Counted from the stretch's first letter, positions 15,807 through 25,656 are shown. The stretch: 64,000 nucleotides of DNA from Mizugakiibacter sp. (GCA_003233305.1 QILI01000133.1:39861-103860), one strand, 5' to 3'. Program-made: numbers and translations. The notes: generated by a model not told the origin, from the sequence alone.

Positions 15807-15837
15807 ACGGCGTGACCGAGTTTTCGGGACACGCCGT
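15807..15837 (+). other. Hairpin in the tRNA-Cys/tRNA-Leu spacer
   Basis: ACGGCGTG (15807-15814) pairs with CACGCCGT (15830-15837). An inner stem CCGA/TCGG (15816-15819 with 15824-15827) extends it. It is the second spacer hairpin in this cluster. Confidence 0.5.
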
Positions 15838-15852
15838 TTGCGTATGTGCGAT

Positions 15853-15935
15853 GCCCGGGTGGCGAAATTGGTAGACGCAGCGGACTTAAAATCCGCAGGC
15901 TTTAAGCCGTGCCGGTTCGAGTCCGGCCTCGGGCA
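15853..15935 (+). tRNA. leuZ: tRNA-Leu (UAA)
   Basis: 83 nt with acceptor GCCCGGG/CTCGGGC (one G-T pair), anticodon loop ACTTAAAAT (TAA), a long variable arm (GCAGGCTTTAAGCCGTGC region), and T-loop GTTCGAGTC. CCA is not encoded (the following bases are GAC), unlike the other two tRNAs in the cluster, so it needs nucleotidyltransferase addition. Confidence 0.95.
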
Positions 15936-16021
15936 GACCTTTACTGTAGAGCAACGATTGCTTGCCAAGACTGGCGCTTGCCCTTAAGTTGTGTAGCGGG
16001 GAATCCGTGCAGGGGTTGGTA

Positions 16022-16684
16022 ATGTTGCAAGTCGTTCTTGTGGATGATCACGATCTGGTGCGTACCGGATTCCGTATGATTCTCGATCAACAAGATGACA
16101 TGGAGGTTGTGGGGGAGGCGAGTGATGCAGAGACTGGATTGCGGCTGATCAAAAAGCTGCAACCCGATGTTGCCCTACTGGATGTGCATATGCCGGGCAT
16201 GAGCGGGCTGGAGCTTACCGAACGGCTGATACGTGCCAAATTGCCAACGCAGATCGTCATCCTGACCGTGGTTGACGATGCCCGGTTTCCACGTCGGCTA
16301 CTTGAGGCCGGTGCGTTAGGTTATCTGACCAAGGGCTGCACCGCTCAAGAACTTATCCGGGCGGTTCACCAGGTTGCCAACGGTCACCGTTATCTGGCAA
16401 CGGATGTCGCCCAACAACTGGCATTGGCTACGCTGGACGGAGATGAATCACCATTCGAAACCCTGTCACCCCGGGAAATGGAGGTTGCTTTAATGCTGGT
16501 TCGGGGTAAACCTATTTTCACTATTGCCGAGCAGTTGCACCTCAGCCCCAAGACCGTTTCCACATATAAGCAGCGTCTGTTGATCAAGCTGGAAGTGGAA
16601 AATGTGATTGCTCTGGCCCACTTGCTTGAGGTACATGGGCTGCTCGATCCCAAACAGGCATTGCGGACGCAGCACAGCCGGTAA
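16022..16684 (+). CDS. uvrY: UvrY/GacA-type response regulator
   Basis: 220 residues. A receiver domain (about 1-120) has the acidic pair DDH, the phospho-acceptor Asp in LLDVHMPGMSG (about 54) and the conserved Lys in LTKGCT (about 105). A LuxR-type HTH follows (about 145-205: LSPREMEVALMLVRGK...LSPKTVSTYKQRLLIKL). Length and sequence match UvrY/GacA, the output partner of BarA/GacS that drives Csr/Rsm small RNAs. The neighbourhood agrees, since uvrY adjoins uvrC-pgsA-glyW-cysT-leuZ in E. coli; here it lies at the other end of the cluster. The ATG at 16022 starts right at the receiver fold. Confidence 0.88.
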   Translation: MLQVVLVDDHDLVRTGFRMILDQQDDMEVVGEASDAETGLRLIKKLQPDVALLDVHMPGMSGLELTERLIRAKLPTQIVILTVVDDARFPRRLLEAGALGYLTKGCTAQELIRAVHQVANGHRYLATDVAQQLALATLDGDESPFETLSPREMEVALMLVRGKPIFTIAEQLHLSPKTVSTYKQRLLIKLEVENVIALAHLLEVHGLLDPKQALRTQHSR

Positions 16685-16765
16685 TTCTTCTGTCTAACCG
16701 TTGCGGAGCATATTTGTTGTGCAAAGGGTGGGCTGCTGGGATAATTGCAGTTTTTGCGGATTCCC

Positions 16766-17620
16766 ATGCGCGCACGCTTACTTGACGGCCGCAAGATTGC
16801 CGACGAACTTCTCACTCGTATCGCTGCACGCGTCGAGCAACGCTGTCAGCAGGGGTATATCGCACCTGGCTTGGCCGTCGTATTGGTCGGTAGCGATCCC
16901 GCTTCGTCGATCTATGTACGTAACAAATTACGTGCCTGCCAGCGCACCGGTTTTCGCTCTCTGGATCATGACCTGTCCGCTGATACCACGCAGCAACAGC
17001 TCGAAGCGCTTATTGACCGGTTAAACAATGACCCATCCGTGCATGGCATTCTGGTACAGCTGCCGTTACCGGAGCATCTGGATACCGCCGCCCTGATTCA
17101 CCGGATCAATCCACGCAAGGATGTGGATGGTTTCCATGCTGAGAACGTTGGCCGTCTGGCCCTGCGCCAACTGGGCCTTAGACCCTGCACGCCCAAGGGG
17201 GTTATGACCCTGCTTGGCCATACTGATCAACCGGTACGTGGGCAGCATGCCGTGGTCCTTGGAGCCTCCAACCATGTGGGCCGTCCCTTGACCCTGGAGC
17301 TGCTGATCGCCGGTTGCACTACCACCTGTTGCCATAAATTTACCCGCAACCTTGAACAGCATGTGCGCGATGCGGATATTTTGGTTGTAGCGGTGGGGCG
17401 ACCGGGTCTGGTCCCTGGTGAGTGGATCAAGGAAGGTGCGGTAGTAATTGATGTCGGGATCAATCGTAGCGACGACGGCCATCTGGTGGGTGATGTCGAA
17501 TTTGCCGAAGCAGCCCGTCATGCCAGCTGGATCACCCCGGTGCCAGGTGGAGTAGGGCCAATGACGGTGGCTACTCTGATGGAAAATACCATGCAAGCCG
17601 CTGAGACCATTGACCCTTGA
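16766..17620 (+). CDS. folD: Methylenetetrahydrofolate dehydrogenase / methenyl-THF cyclohydrolase
   Basis: Bifunctional one-carbon enzyme, 284 residues (E. coli 288). Visible motifs are [16 protein letters not shown] with the catalytic Lys near residue 55, VQLPLPEH, the Rossmann segment [18 protein letters not shown] (NADP binding) and the C-terminal [19 protein letters not shown]. The ATG at 16766 starts [12 protein letters not shown]. It precedes guaB by 45 bp, so formyl-folate supply and GMP synthesis may be co-transcribed. Confidence 0.96.
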   Translation: MRARLLDGRKIADELLTRIAARVEQRCQQGYIAPGLAVVLVGSDPASSIYVRNKLRACQRTGFRSLDHDLSADTTQQQLEALIDRLNNDPSVHGILVQLPLPEHLDTAALIHRINPRKDVDGFHAENVGRLALRQLGLRPCTPKGVMTLLGHTDQPVRGQHAVVLGASNHVGRPLTLELLIAGCTTTCCHKFTRNLEQHVRDADILVVAVGRPGLVPGEWIKEGAVVIDVGINRSDDGHLVGDVEFAEAARHASWITPVPGGVGPMTVATLMENTMQAAETIDP

Positions 17621-17665
17621 ACCACGATTCACTATCCGCTATTGCTGTCTTTTAGGAAAACGATC

Positions 17666-19123
17666 ATGCGCATACTCGCCGAGGCCCTCACCTACGATGA
17701 TGTCTACCTGGTTCCCGCCTACTCGGAGACCTTGCCAAGTGATGTCGACACCCGCAGCCTGCTCACGCGTCATATCCACTTGAATATCCCGGTCGTCGCT
17801 GCAGCCATGGATACCGTAACCGAAGCCCGTTTGGCCATCACCATGGCCCAGCTCGGGGGTATCGGCATCATCCACAAGAACATGTCATTGGAGCAGCAAG
17901 CCGCTGAGGTTCGGTTGGTCAAGAAGTTCGAGGCCGGGGTCATTCGCAATCCGATCACAGTGGACCCACTGACTTCCATCCAGGACGTTATGCAGCTGAC
18001 TCGGTCACACAATATCTCCGGCGTACCCGTTGTCGAGGGTGCACAACTGGTTGGCATCGTCACCAGTCGTGACTTACGTTTTGAGAAGAAGCCCGATGAT
18101 CCGGTACGCAACATCATGACTCGAAAGGAGCGGCTGGTCACAGTGCAAGAGGGGGCCAGTCAGGAAGAAGTGCTTAATCTTCTACACCGTCACCGTATTG
18201 AAAAAGTGCTGGTGGTCAACGATGCGTTTCAGTTACGTGGCTTGATTACGGTCAAGGATATCCAGAAGGCACGTGATAATCCGCATGCGGCCAAGGACGA
18301 CCATGAGCGCTTGCTGGTTGGTGCGGCGGTGGGGGTGGCTGGTGATACCGAACGGCGCATTGAGGCGCTTGCCGCCGCCGGGACGGATGTCGTAGTCATT
18401 GATACCGCGCATGGTCATTCGCAGGGTGTGATTGAACGCGTTCGTTGGACCAAGCGGGCCTATCCGGATCTCGAGGTCATTGCTGGCAACATCGTTACTG
18501 GGGAGGCGGCAAAGGCTTTGCTGGATGCCGGCGTGGATGCTGTGAAGGTTGGAGTCGGACCGGGTTCCATCTGTACGACACGGATTGTAGCCGGAGTAGG
18601 GGTGCCACAGATCACAGCCGTTTCCATGGTCGCCAATGCCTTACAGGGTACCGGTGTGCCACTCATTGCGGACGGTGGCATCCGTTTTTCGGGTGATGTT
18701 GCCAAGGCTATCGCAGCAGGGGCCTCCACCGTGATGCTGGGTGCCATGTTTGCCGGAACTGAAGAAGCCCCCGGTGAAGTGGAACTTTACCAGGGCCGTT
18801 CCTATAAAAGTTACCGAGGTATGGGGTCGCTGGGTGCCATGCAGCTTGGCTCCAAAGAGCGTTATTTTCAGGATGATATAGATACAGACAAATTGGTGCC
18901 GGAAGGGATAGAGGGCCGAATACCTTACCGGGGACCTTTGCAGGCGATCGTCCATCAGCTCATCGGCGGCCTGAGATCATCCATGGGTTACTGTGGCTGT
19001 GCCACCATCAAGGCCATGCAGACGACCCCACAATTCGTACGCGTATCCGCTGCCGGTATGCGCGAAGGCCATGTGCACGATGTACAGATCACCAAAGAAG
19101 CCCCCAACTATCATCTGGACTGA
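17666..19123 (+). CDS. guaB: IMP dehydrogenase
   Basis: Oxidises IMP to XMP with NAD, the committed step to GMP. 485 residues. The TIM-barrel core is interrupted by a CBS-pair (Bateman) domain at about 90-200. The catalytic Cys lies in [12 protein letters not shown] and the flap motif is SKERYFQ. An AGGAAAA element 6-12 bp upstream supports the ATG at 17666. It forms the classic guaB-guaA pair with a 36-bp gap. Confidence 0.97.
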   Translation: MRILAEALTYDDVYLVPAYSETLPSDVDTRSLLTRHIHLNIPVVAAAMDTVTEARLAITMAQLGGIGIIHKNMSLEQQAAEVRLVKKFEAGVIRNPITVDPLTSIQDVMQLTRSHNISGVPVVEGAQLVGIVTSRDLRFEKKPDDPVRNIMTRKERLVTVQEGASQEEVLNLLHRHRIEKVLVVNDAFQLRGLITVKDIQKARDNPHAAKDDHERLLVGAAVGVAGDTERRIEALAAAGTDVVVIDTAHGHSQGVIERVRWTKRAYPDLEVIAGNIVTGEAAKALLDAGVDAVKVGVGPGSICTTRIVAGVGVPQITAVSMVANALQGTGVPLIADGGIRFSGDVAKAIAAGASTVMLGAMFAGTEEAPGEVELYQGRSYKSYRGMGSLGAMQLGSKERYFQDDIDTDKLVPEGIEGRIPYRGPLQAIVHQLIGGLRSSMGYCGCATIKAMQTTPQFVRVSAAGMREGHVHDVQITKEAPNYHLD

Positions 19124-19159
19124 TGGCGGTTCCAGCGACCAGGCTCAGCACAAAAAACC

Positions 19160-20800
19160 ATGACCGACATCCATAATGACAAAATCCTGATCCTCGATTT
19201 CGGCTCGCAGTACACCCAGTTGATTGCCCGGCGTATCCGGGAGATCGGTGTGTATTGTGAGATCTGGGCCTGGGATCACGACCCTGAGGCAATTCGTGCC
19301 ATGGGTCCGCGAGGCATCATTCTCTCGGGTGGCCCCGGTTCGGTCACCGAGGCAGATTCTCCACGCGTGTCTCCGATAGTATTCGATTTGGGTATTCCTC
19401 TTCTGGGAATCTGCTATGGCATGCAGGCCATGGCTGTGCAGCTTGGGGGGGAGGTTGAAGCCGGGCATGAACGTGAATTTGGCCATGCCTCGGTGCGACT
19501 TACCGCTGCATGCCAGTTACTGGATGCGCCCTCCCCACCCCGGCCTAGCCCGGCCGGTGAAGGTGAATCCTGGATGGCTGCAGCACAACAACCCCATTTG
19601 CAGGGATTGCCAGTAGCCGCCCACCCGCTCCTGGATGTGTGGATGTCCCACGGTGACCAAGTCACCCAATTGCCGGCTGGCTTTGTGGGGGTGGCTAATA
19701 CTGATAGCGTCCCATTAGTAGCGATGGCTGATGAGGCACATCACTGGTATGGCCTGCAGTTTCATCCTGAGGTCACCCATACCCATGATGGAGTGGAAAT
19801 ACTGCGTCGCTTTGTTCTTGAAATCTGTGCTTGCAAAGCCCTCTGGACATCTCGCCACATCATTAAAGATTTGTCGCAGCGCATTAGCGAGAAAGTGGGC
19901 GGGGACAAGGTTTTGCTCGGCCTGTCAGGAGGGGTCGATTCCTCGGTGGTCGCGGCCCTGTTGGAACATGCTATTGGCGAGCAACTGGTGTGTGTATTCG
20001 TGGATAATGGCCTGTTGCGTCAAGGAGAATCCGAGCAAGTCATGGAGACCATGGCCCGGAACCTTGGCGCGCGAGTGATTCGCGTTGCTGCCGCGCAACG
20101 GTTCTATACCGCGCTGCGTGGGGTGGTGGATCCGGAACAGAAGCGAAAAATCATTGGTCGCATCTTTGTTGAGGTTTTTGAGGAGCAGTCTCGCCAGCTT
20201 GAAGGAGTGCGCTGGCTCGCCCAGGGCACTATCTACCCCGATGTGATCGAGTCGGCAGGGGCTAAAACGGGCAAGGCTCAGGTAATAAAAAGCCATCACA
20301 ACGTGGGTGGATTACCCGAACGCATGCAGTTGCAACTGCTCGAACCATTGCGCGAACTGTTCAAGGATGAAGTACGCCGGATTGGTGAGTCACTCGGACT
20401 TCCCCATGCAATGGTGTATCGGCATCCGTTTCCAGGCCCTGGGCTCGGAGTGCGTATTTTGGGTGAGGTGAAACCTGAATATGCCGAGTTACTCAGGCAT
20501 GCGGATGCCATCTACATCGAGGAACTGCGTGCCCATGACCTTTACGACAAGGTCAGCCAGGCCTTTGCGGTATTTTTGCCGGTTCGCTCTGTAGGGGTCA
20601 TGGGTGATGGGCGCGCCTATGAATGGGTGATCGCCTTGCGTGCTGTGGAGACGGTCGATTTCATGACCGCCCGTTGTTCGCATCTTCCTTACCCGTTCCT
20701 GGATAAAGTCGCCTCAAGAATCATCAATGAGATAAAAGGTATTTCCCGGGTTGTATATGACATAAGTGGCAAGCCTCCCGCAACGATTGAATGGGAATGA
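19160..20800 (+). CDS. guaA: GMP synthase (glutamine-hydrolysing)
   Basis: Aminates XMP to GMP. 546 residues against about 525 usually. The class I glutaminase domain (about 1-220) has catalytic Cys in GICYGMQAM and His/Glu in FHPEVTHT. The ATP-pyrophosphatase P-loop is [11 protein letters not shown], and the dimerisation domain ends KPPATIEWE. Between EFGHASVRL and [12 protein letters not shown] there are about 22 extra residues (about 123-144) rich in Pro, beginning [15 protein letters not shown]. This matches the kind of short REP-like micro-insert found inside proteobacterial genes. The frame is kept, so the enzyme is probably active. Confidence 0.96.
   Translation: MTDIHNDKILILDFGSQYTQLIARRIREIGVYCEIWAWDHDPEAIRAMGPRGIILSGGPGSVTEADSPRVSPIVFDLGIPLLGICYGMQAMAVQLGGEVEAGHEREFGHASVRLTAACQLLDAPSPPRPSPAGEGESWMAAAQQPHLQGLPVAAHPLLDVWMSHGDQVTQLPAGFVGVANTDSVPLVAMADEAHHWYGLQFHPEVTHTHDGVEILRRFVLEICACKALWTSRHIIKDLSQRISEKVGGDKVLLGLSGGVDSSVVAALLEHAIGEQLVCVFVDNGLLRQGESEQVMETMARNLGARVIRVAAAQRFYTALRGVVDPEQKRKIIGRIFVEVFEEQSRQLEGVRWLAQGTIYPDVIESAGAKTGKAQVIKSHHNVGGLPERMQLQLLEPLRELFKDEVRRIGESLGLPHAMVYRHPFPGPGLGVRILGEVKPEYAELLRHADAIYIEELRAHDLYDKVSQAFAVFLPVRSVGVMGDGRAYEWVIALRAVETVDFMTARCSHLPYPFLDKVASRIINEIKGISRVVYDISGKPPATIEWE
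19526..19591 (+). repeat. REP-like micro-insertion inside guaA
   Basis: About 66 bp in frame, GC-rich. CCGGCC (19540-19545) pairs with GGCCGG (19552-19557). It encodes [14 protein letters not shown], the peptide typical of dispersed intragenic repeats. The exact borders are inferred from comparison with GuaA lengths. Confidence 0.55.
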
Positions 20801-20920
20801 CCTGACACTGACGGGTAATGACGGGTGGAACCCTCTCAAAACCTACTGCACGAAACGAGTGATGTCACTACAAAACGCTGGGTTGTGCTACCCAAGGCAA
20901 GCGTGGTTGGATGAAACTGA

Positions 20921-22171
20921 ATGCCCCCCATTAAAAAATACCAATGGACCTTTCCCGCACGTTTTCGAACCGGGGCCTATGGTTGGAAGGCCTCCCGACT
21001 CGTCTGCCAGCGTCTGCGCGAAGCCGTCTACGAGATCAAAAAGGTTACAAAGAAAGACCCCGTGCTAGGGGCGGAAGGCTCGGTTCGTCTGATGGAGAAA
21101 CTTTGGCCGGCACTGGAGTATGTGGACAGCTCCAGCGGTGCGCTGGGGTCGGCTGTGTACAAAGCGCTGGATGCATTGATACCCATCATCATCGAGGCGC
21201 CGGCTGATGACAAGACGCGCAGCAAATGGCTCGTTCGACTCTGGCAGGCGATGGAAGATGACGGTGTCGATTACCTCGGCCCGGTTGGTGACCGTTGGGG
21301 TGAAATTTGTGGTTCGGTGGAAGTTGCCGGGCGATGGGCCGAGGATTTGGTTTCCACGCTGCGGTCCTGTTGGTCGGATCCGAGTCCCAGAGCCTATTTC
21401 CACGGTGCGACGGCGTGTTTGTCTTGCCTGCTAGTGGCGAGGCGGTATCAGGAACTGCTTGAGCTTTTGGATTTGAATCGGCATCCCATGTGGCATTATC
21501 GCCGCTATGGTGTTGAGGCATTGCTGGCGATGGCTAAGAAGGCAGAGGCTTTGCAGTATGCCGAGGCCTCGCGAGGGTTAAACCAGCCGGACTTTACGAT
21601 TGACCAGGCCTGCGAGGAGATTCTGATCTCTTCCGGTTTGTATGAGGAGGCCTACCGGCGCTACGGATTAAGTGCTGCGGTGGGCAATTCCAATATCACC
21701 CGGTTTCGTGCGGTAGTGAAGCGCTACCCCATGAAGGACAAGTCACAAATTCTGACCGATCTCATTGCCACCACCCCGGGGGAAGAGGGTAAGTGGTTTG
21801 CTACAGCCAAGGAGCTCAAGCTTTTTGACCTGGCGCTGGAACTGGCCAAGCGGAGTCCTTGTGAGCCAAAAACACTGACCAGGGCAGCGCGGGATTATTG
21901 CGAATCCGAACCGGTATTCGCGCTCGGTTCGGCACTGGTTGCGCTTCGCTGGTTGAGTGAGGGATGGGGTTACGAGGTGAGCGACGCGGATGTGGTGGAG
22001 GCCTATGACCGGGCGATTAGCGTCGCGACCAAGTTAAATCACATTGGCGAGGTCACCGAGTATATCCGGCAACTCGTTGGGGCAAATGATAGTGCGTCAA
22101 ACCAGTTCGTTCGACAGGCACTGCAGGAACGAATGTGCGCGTATCAGACAGGTAATCCTGCTGCGTCATAG
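20921..22171 (+). CDS. Conserved accessory protein of unknown function
   Basis: 416 residues, soluble, with no signal peptide or membrane segment. It begins MPPIKKYQWTFPARFRTGAYGWKAS. It is helix-rich, with TPR-like stretches (for example YQELLELL...ALLAMAKKAEALQYAEAS and YEEAYRRYGL). No catalytic motif is recognised. It separates guaA from tadA, which are neighbours in many related genomes, and is followed by AT-rich DNA, so it looks like an accessory insertion. A function is not proposed. Confidence 0.75.
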   Translation: MPPIKKYQWTFPARFRTGAYGWKASRLVCQRLREAVYEIKKVTKKDPVLGAEGSVRLMEKLWPALEYVDSSSGALGSAVYKALDALIPIIIEAPADDKTRSKWLVRLWQAMEDDGVDYLGPVGDRWGEICGSVEVAGRWAEDLVSTLRSCWSDPSPRAYFHGATACLSCLLVARRYQELLELLDLNRHPMWHYRRYGVEALLAMAKKAEALQYAEASRGLNQPDFTIDQACEEILISSGLYEEAYRRYGLSAAVGNSNITRFRAVVKRYPMKDKSQILTDLIATTPGEEGKWFATAKELKLFDLALELAKRSPCEPKTLTRAARDYCESEPVFALGSALVALRWLSEGWGYEVSDADVVEAYDRAISVATKLNHIGEVTEYIRQLVGANDSASNQFVRQALQERMCAYQTGNPAAS

Positions 22172-22432
22172 TGGTGCATTTTCAAAAAAACAACGGGATA
22201 CGTACTATTTTTCGATGTAGCAAATACCGCATACAGTTATAATTATTTTTAGAGCAATTACTTAGCCACAAAGATCTCATTTGATCGAGTATTGCAAACA
22301 ATAACATATATGCGACTATATGGGGTATCTGATAGAGGTTCTTCATATTTTTTCCATGATATTGATACTAGCGGCTATCGGAAAGCCTGTGCCAATGCTG
22401 AACTTTTGCGAGCCATTTACAATCGAGTGGCA

Positions 22433-22951
22433 ATGAGTACAACCCTTCCGGAAGCCGCTGCAAAGATCGGTGAAGCCAGCGAGCACCAGCGCAAAGCTGA
22501 TCTGCGCTGGATGCGCAGGGCCTTGGCGTTGGCACGCTTTGCCGAGGAACAAGACGATGAGGTTCCGGTTGGTGCCGTACTGGTTCTCGGAGAACATGCG
22601 GTAGGGGAGGGCTGGAACCGTTGCGTCACCCTCAATGACCCTACTGCCCATGCGGAGATTCTTGCCCTACGTGCAACGGGGGTACAACTGGCAAATTATC
22701 GTTTTCCAGGTAGTACCTTGTACGTAACTCTGGAACCCTGTGCGATGTGCGCGATGGCTTTGGTTCATGCCCGGGTGGAGCGTGTCGTATTTGCTGCCTT
22801 CGATCCCAAAACCGGGGCGGCAGGCAGCGTATTTGATACCCTGATCAGCGATCGGCACAATCACCATATTACGGCCGAGGCAGGCTTGCTCGAAGACCAG
22901 TCGGCAGAGCTTTTGCGGCATTTCTTCAGAGCGCGCAGGGATAAGGACTGA
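22433..22951 (+). CDS. tadA: tRNA-specific adenosine deaminase
   Basis: Converts A34 to inosine in the tRNA-Arg(ACG) wobble position. About 172 residues from the ATG at 22433. The cytidine-deaminase-fold zinc site is HAEI (catalytic Glu) and PCAMC (two Cys ligands). DPTAHAEILALR and TLYVTLEPCAMCAMALVHARV match TadA closely. The frame stays open about 140 bp upstream through AT-rich DNA. That extension does not resemble TadA, so the shorter start is used. Confidence 0.95.
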   Translation: MSTTLPEAAAKIGEASEHQRKADLRWMRRALALARFAEEQDDEVPVGAVLVLGEHAVGEGWNRCVTLNDPTAHAEILALRATGVQLANYRFPGSTLYVTLEPCAMCAMALVHARVERVVFAAFDPKTGAAGSVFDTLISDRHNHHITAEAGLLEDQSAELLRHFFRARRDKD

Positions 22952-23096
22952 AAATCGGTTTTCTCTTGTATGCCGTGAGTGACAACATGACTCGGTGCGG
23001 TGTCAGGTAGAGGCCAAGACCGACTAATCCATGACCTGGATTGCTCGTCATATAAATGTCTGGGAAACAACCACACGCACTAGGGAAGAGTCCCGG

Positions 23097-24278
23097 ATGC
23101 CGAATATTCTTGATATAGGAAATAATGTGAAAAAGTTAACATTTGGAGTGATAGCGACTTCGAGAAAGGCCGATGAACGACGTATCCCCATCCATCCTGA
23201 GCATCTGTTACGTATCTCAGAGCAGGCTCGCCACCAGTTAGTATTTGAAAAAGGTTATGGCCAGCCATTTGGCATTGAAGATGCAGAAATTGCTGCACTG
23301 ACCGGGGGTATCGCTACCCGCCATGAACTATTAGCTGACATTGGTAATGTTATCCTTCCGAAGCCCGTGTTATCCGATCTACAAGAGCTTCGCACAGGGG
23401 GGATCTTGTGGGGCTGGCCACATTGTGTGCAGCAATCTTCCATCACTCAGGTTGCCATTGACCGTAAGCACACCATCATTGCTTTTGAGGATATGTATGC
23501 TTGGGGCCCTAATAAGCAGGTCGGTCGCCACACTTTCTATAAAAATAATGAATTAGCGGGTTATGCAGGAATACTGCATGCATTGCAATTAAGGGGTATC
23601 GATGGCCACTACGGTAATCAGCGAAAAGTCATCATTTTAAGCTTTGGTGCGGTAAGTCGTGGTGCTATATACGCACTCAAGGCACGGGGCTTCCTAGATA
23701 TCACAATATGTATTCAACGGCCCGATTACCAGGTTCGAGAGGAAGTTCTTGGTTGCCACTATGTCCGTCTTCGGGAAGGTGTAGATAACGAGGCACGTAT
23801 GGTGGTGGTGGAGCACGATGGCAGTGAGCGACCATTGACCGAACTGATCAGTCAATCTGATATTATTGTAAACGGAACTTATCAGGATCCTGATCATCCT
23901 ATTTTCTTTGTAACCGAAGATGAGAAATCAACTCTCAAACCAGGGTGTCTTATTATCGACGTCAGTTGCGATGAGAATATGGGATTTTTCTTTGCCAAAC
24001 CGACTACTTTTAAAGATCCTATGTTCAAGGTTGGTAATATCGATTACTACGCGGTCGACCATACCCCAAGCTACCTATGGGAAAGTGCCTCTCGATCCAT
24101 CTCTGCCGCTCTCCTTGTCCATTTGCCGACAGTATTGGCGGGTTACAATGATTGGCAGCTCAATGATACGATTCGACGATCCTTGAATATTGATGCGGGG
24201 GTTATTAAGAATCCTGCTATTTTATCATTTCAGAGGCGTCAACCAGGCTATCCCCACTTGCCTATTGATGAGGTTTGA
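23097..24278 (+). CDS. Alanine dehydrogenase/PNT-family NAD(P)-dependent oxidoreductase
   Basis: About 393 residues. The N-terminal AlaDh/PNT catalytic half has RKADERRIPIHPEHL (substrate-binding Arg/His) and FEKGYGQPFG. The C-terminal Rossmann half has KVIILSFGAVSRGAIYALKARG, followed by IIDVSCDENMG. Family members include alanine dehydrogenase, saccharopine dehydrogenase and N5-(carboxyethyl)ornithine synthase. The sequence does not decide the substrate, and the opine-type amino acid dehydrogenases are the closer fit by layout. The DNA is clearly more AT-rich than guaA or lpxH, with ATA and AAT codons common, which suggests transfer. It appears to stand alone. Confidence 0.75.
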   Translation: MPNILDIGNNVKKLTFGVIATSRKADERRIPIHPEHLLRISEQARHQLVFEKGYGQPFGIEDAEIAALTGGIATRHELLADIGNVILPKPVLSDLQELRTGGILWGWPHCVQQSSITQVAIDRKHTIIAFEDMYAWGPNKQVGRHTFYKNNELAGYAGILHALQLRGIDGHYGNQRKVIILSFGAVSRGAIYALKARGFLDITICIQRPDYQVREEVLGCHYVRLREGVDNEARMVVVEHDGSERPLTELISQSDIIVNGTYQDPDHPIFFVTEDEKSTLKPGCLIIDVSCDENMGFFFAKPTTFKDPMFKVGNIDYYAVDHTPSYLWESASRSISAALLVHLPTVLAGYNDWQLNDTIRRSLNIDAGVIKNPAILSFQRRQPGYPHLPIDEV

Positions 24279-24472
24279 TTGATTCCCTTGCAGTAAGGAG
24301 GGAACTCCTGAGAACTTACTACACGAATTGATGGCACTGTCGGGTGCTCGACCGCTCGCCCCACAACCCCTTGCATTCAGCCTATTCGTGGTGATTTTAC
24401 GGGATTCCTTCAAGTCGGGCAGGCTTTCAGGGTGATACAGACCACTACCATCGCAGGCTATGCTGTGTAGTA

Positions 24473-25198
24473 ATGAATACATTGCTTATTTCCGATTTGC
24501 ATCTCGACCCTGCCCGGCCGGAGATCACTGCGTTGTTCGAGCGGTTCTTGCTCGCCGAGGCCCGTCAGGCGGAGGCCCTGTACATCCTTGGCGACCTGTT
24601 TGATGTCTGGGTTGGTGATGACAATGATGATCCGCTCCCGGCCCGGGTGGCGGTGTTGCTGGCCCAGCTATCCATGACTGGGGTAGCGGTGTATTTCATG
24701 GTCGGGAATCGCGATTTCCTGCTTGGGGAAGCTTACGCAAAGCGTGCCGGGATACATCTTCTTGAGGACGGCTGTGTGCACACTATCGGTGGGGTGCCGA
24801 CGGTTCTACTGCACGGTGATGTGTTGTGTACCGACGATGCGGCGTACCAGAGCTTTCGTGCCGAGGTTCGGGCTCCGGCTTGGCAAGCGAAGTTTCTTGC
24901 CCAGCCGCTCGTGGTGCGACGTACCTATGCGCAGCAGGCTCGCGTAATGAGTCAGGCCCATACGCGTGATAGTTCAGAATCATTGATGGATGTGAATGCA
25001 GAGGCCGTGGATGCGACTCTGCGCCAGAGCGCTGTGCGGCGGATGATTCACGGCCATACTCATCGTCCTGCAGTGCATGACCTGGTGCTCGATAGCCAGC
25101 CAGCACAACGCATTGTCATGGGTGACTGGTATGAACAGGGCTCGGTATTGCAAGTGGCTGCACAGGGCGATTTTACCTTGCGTACACTGTCGCCCTGA
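24473..25198 (+). CDS. lpxH: UDP-2,3-diacylglucosamine diphosphatase
   Basis: Cleaves UDP-2,3-diacylglucosamine to lipid X in lipid A synthesis, at the inner membrane surface. 241 residues (E. coli 240). The calcineurin-like metal motifs are complete: ISDLHLD, GDLFDVWVGDD, GNRDF, LLHGDVL and GHTHRP. The ATG at 24473 is the family start. rpsO follows after about 190 bp that hold its likely promoter. Confidence 0.96.
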   Translation: MNTLLISDLHLDPARPEITALFERFLLAEARQAEALYILGDLFDVWVGDDNDDPLPARVAVLLAQLSMTGVAVYFMVGNRDFLLGEAYAKRAGIHLLEDGCVHTIGGVPTVLLHGDVLCTDDAAYQSFRAEVRAPAWQAKFLAQPLVVRRTYAQQARVMSQAHTRDSSESLMDVNAEAVDATLRQSAVRRMIHGHTHRPAVHDLVLDSQPAQRIVMGDWYEQGSVLQVAAQGDFTLRTLSP

Positions 25199-25252
25199 AG
25201 CTGATCGTAGCGATGCTTGGAGCAGGTCGTTGAGGGCTGAAATAATTCCAGC

Positions 25253-25282
25253 TTGTTGTTCGGTGCCTGCAGCGACTAAAAT
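25253..25282 (+). promoter_or_regulatory. Probable rpsO-pnp promoter
   Basis: TTGTTG (25253-25258) and TAAAAT (25277-25282) are 18 bp apart and lie about 105 bp upstream of rpsO. They leave room for an rpsO leader, which in E. coli folds for autoregulation by S15. Confidence 0.45.
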
Positions 25283-25386
25283 AGCGGACTTGCATCGACC
25301 CCATCATTATCAAGCGGGGCTTGCCACAGGACATGTGCTCATGATCTGTTGCAAGTCTCGCGTTTGCATAGAGGAAATTGCCTTCC

Positions 25387-25656
25387 ATGTCGCTCAACGT
25401 AGAACAGACCAGCAAGATCATCAGTGAGTACGGCCGCGTACCTAACGATACCGGTTCGCCGGAAGTTCAGGTGGCCCTACTCACCGCACGAATCGAGATG
25501 CTGGCTGAACACTTTAAAATTCACAAGCAGGATCGGCACTCACGCCGCGGCTTGCTCAAGCTTGTCAACCAGCGTCGTCGCCTCCTTGGGTACCTCAAGA
25601 AACGCGACCAGCAGCGCTATCAGGAGCTGATCAAGCGTCTGGGCCTGCGTCGTTGA
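25387..25656 (+). CDS. rpsO: 30S ribosomal protein S15
   Basis: 89 residues, the standard length. It starts [16 protein letters not shown], contains [17 protein letters not shown] and [20 protein letters not shown] (16S rRNA contact), and ends [13 protein letters not shown]. The ATG at 25387 is chosen by family start; an in-frame ATG three codons earlier is rejected. It is directly followed by pnp (20-bp gap), the conserved rpsO-pnp operon. Confidence 0.97.
   Translation: MSLNVEQTSKIISEYGRVPNDTGSPEVQVALLTARIEMLAEHFKIHKQDRHSRRGLLKLVNQRRRLLGYLKKRDQQRYQELIKRLGLRR

Noticed and set aside
15552..15987. Open frames on both strands across the tRNA cluster
   Set aside because: They run through three clear tRNA genes and are shadows of their conserved sequence.
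22292..22432. N-terminal extension of TadA in AT-rich DNA
   Set aside because: The added 47 residues do not resemble TadA, and composition changes at 22433, where the family start lies.
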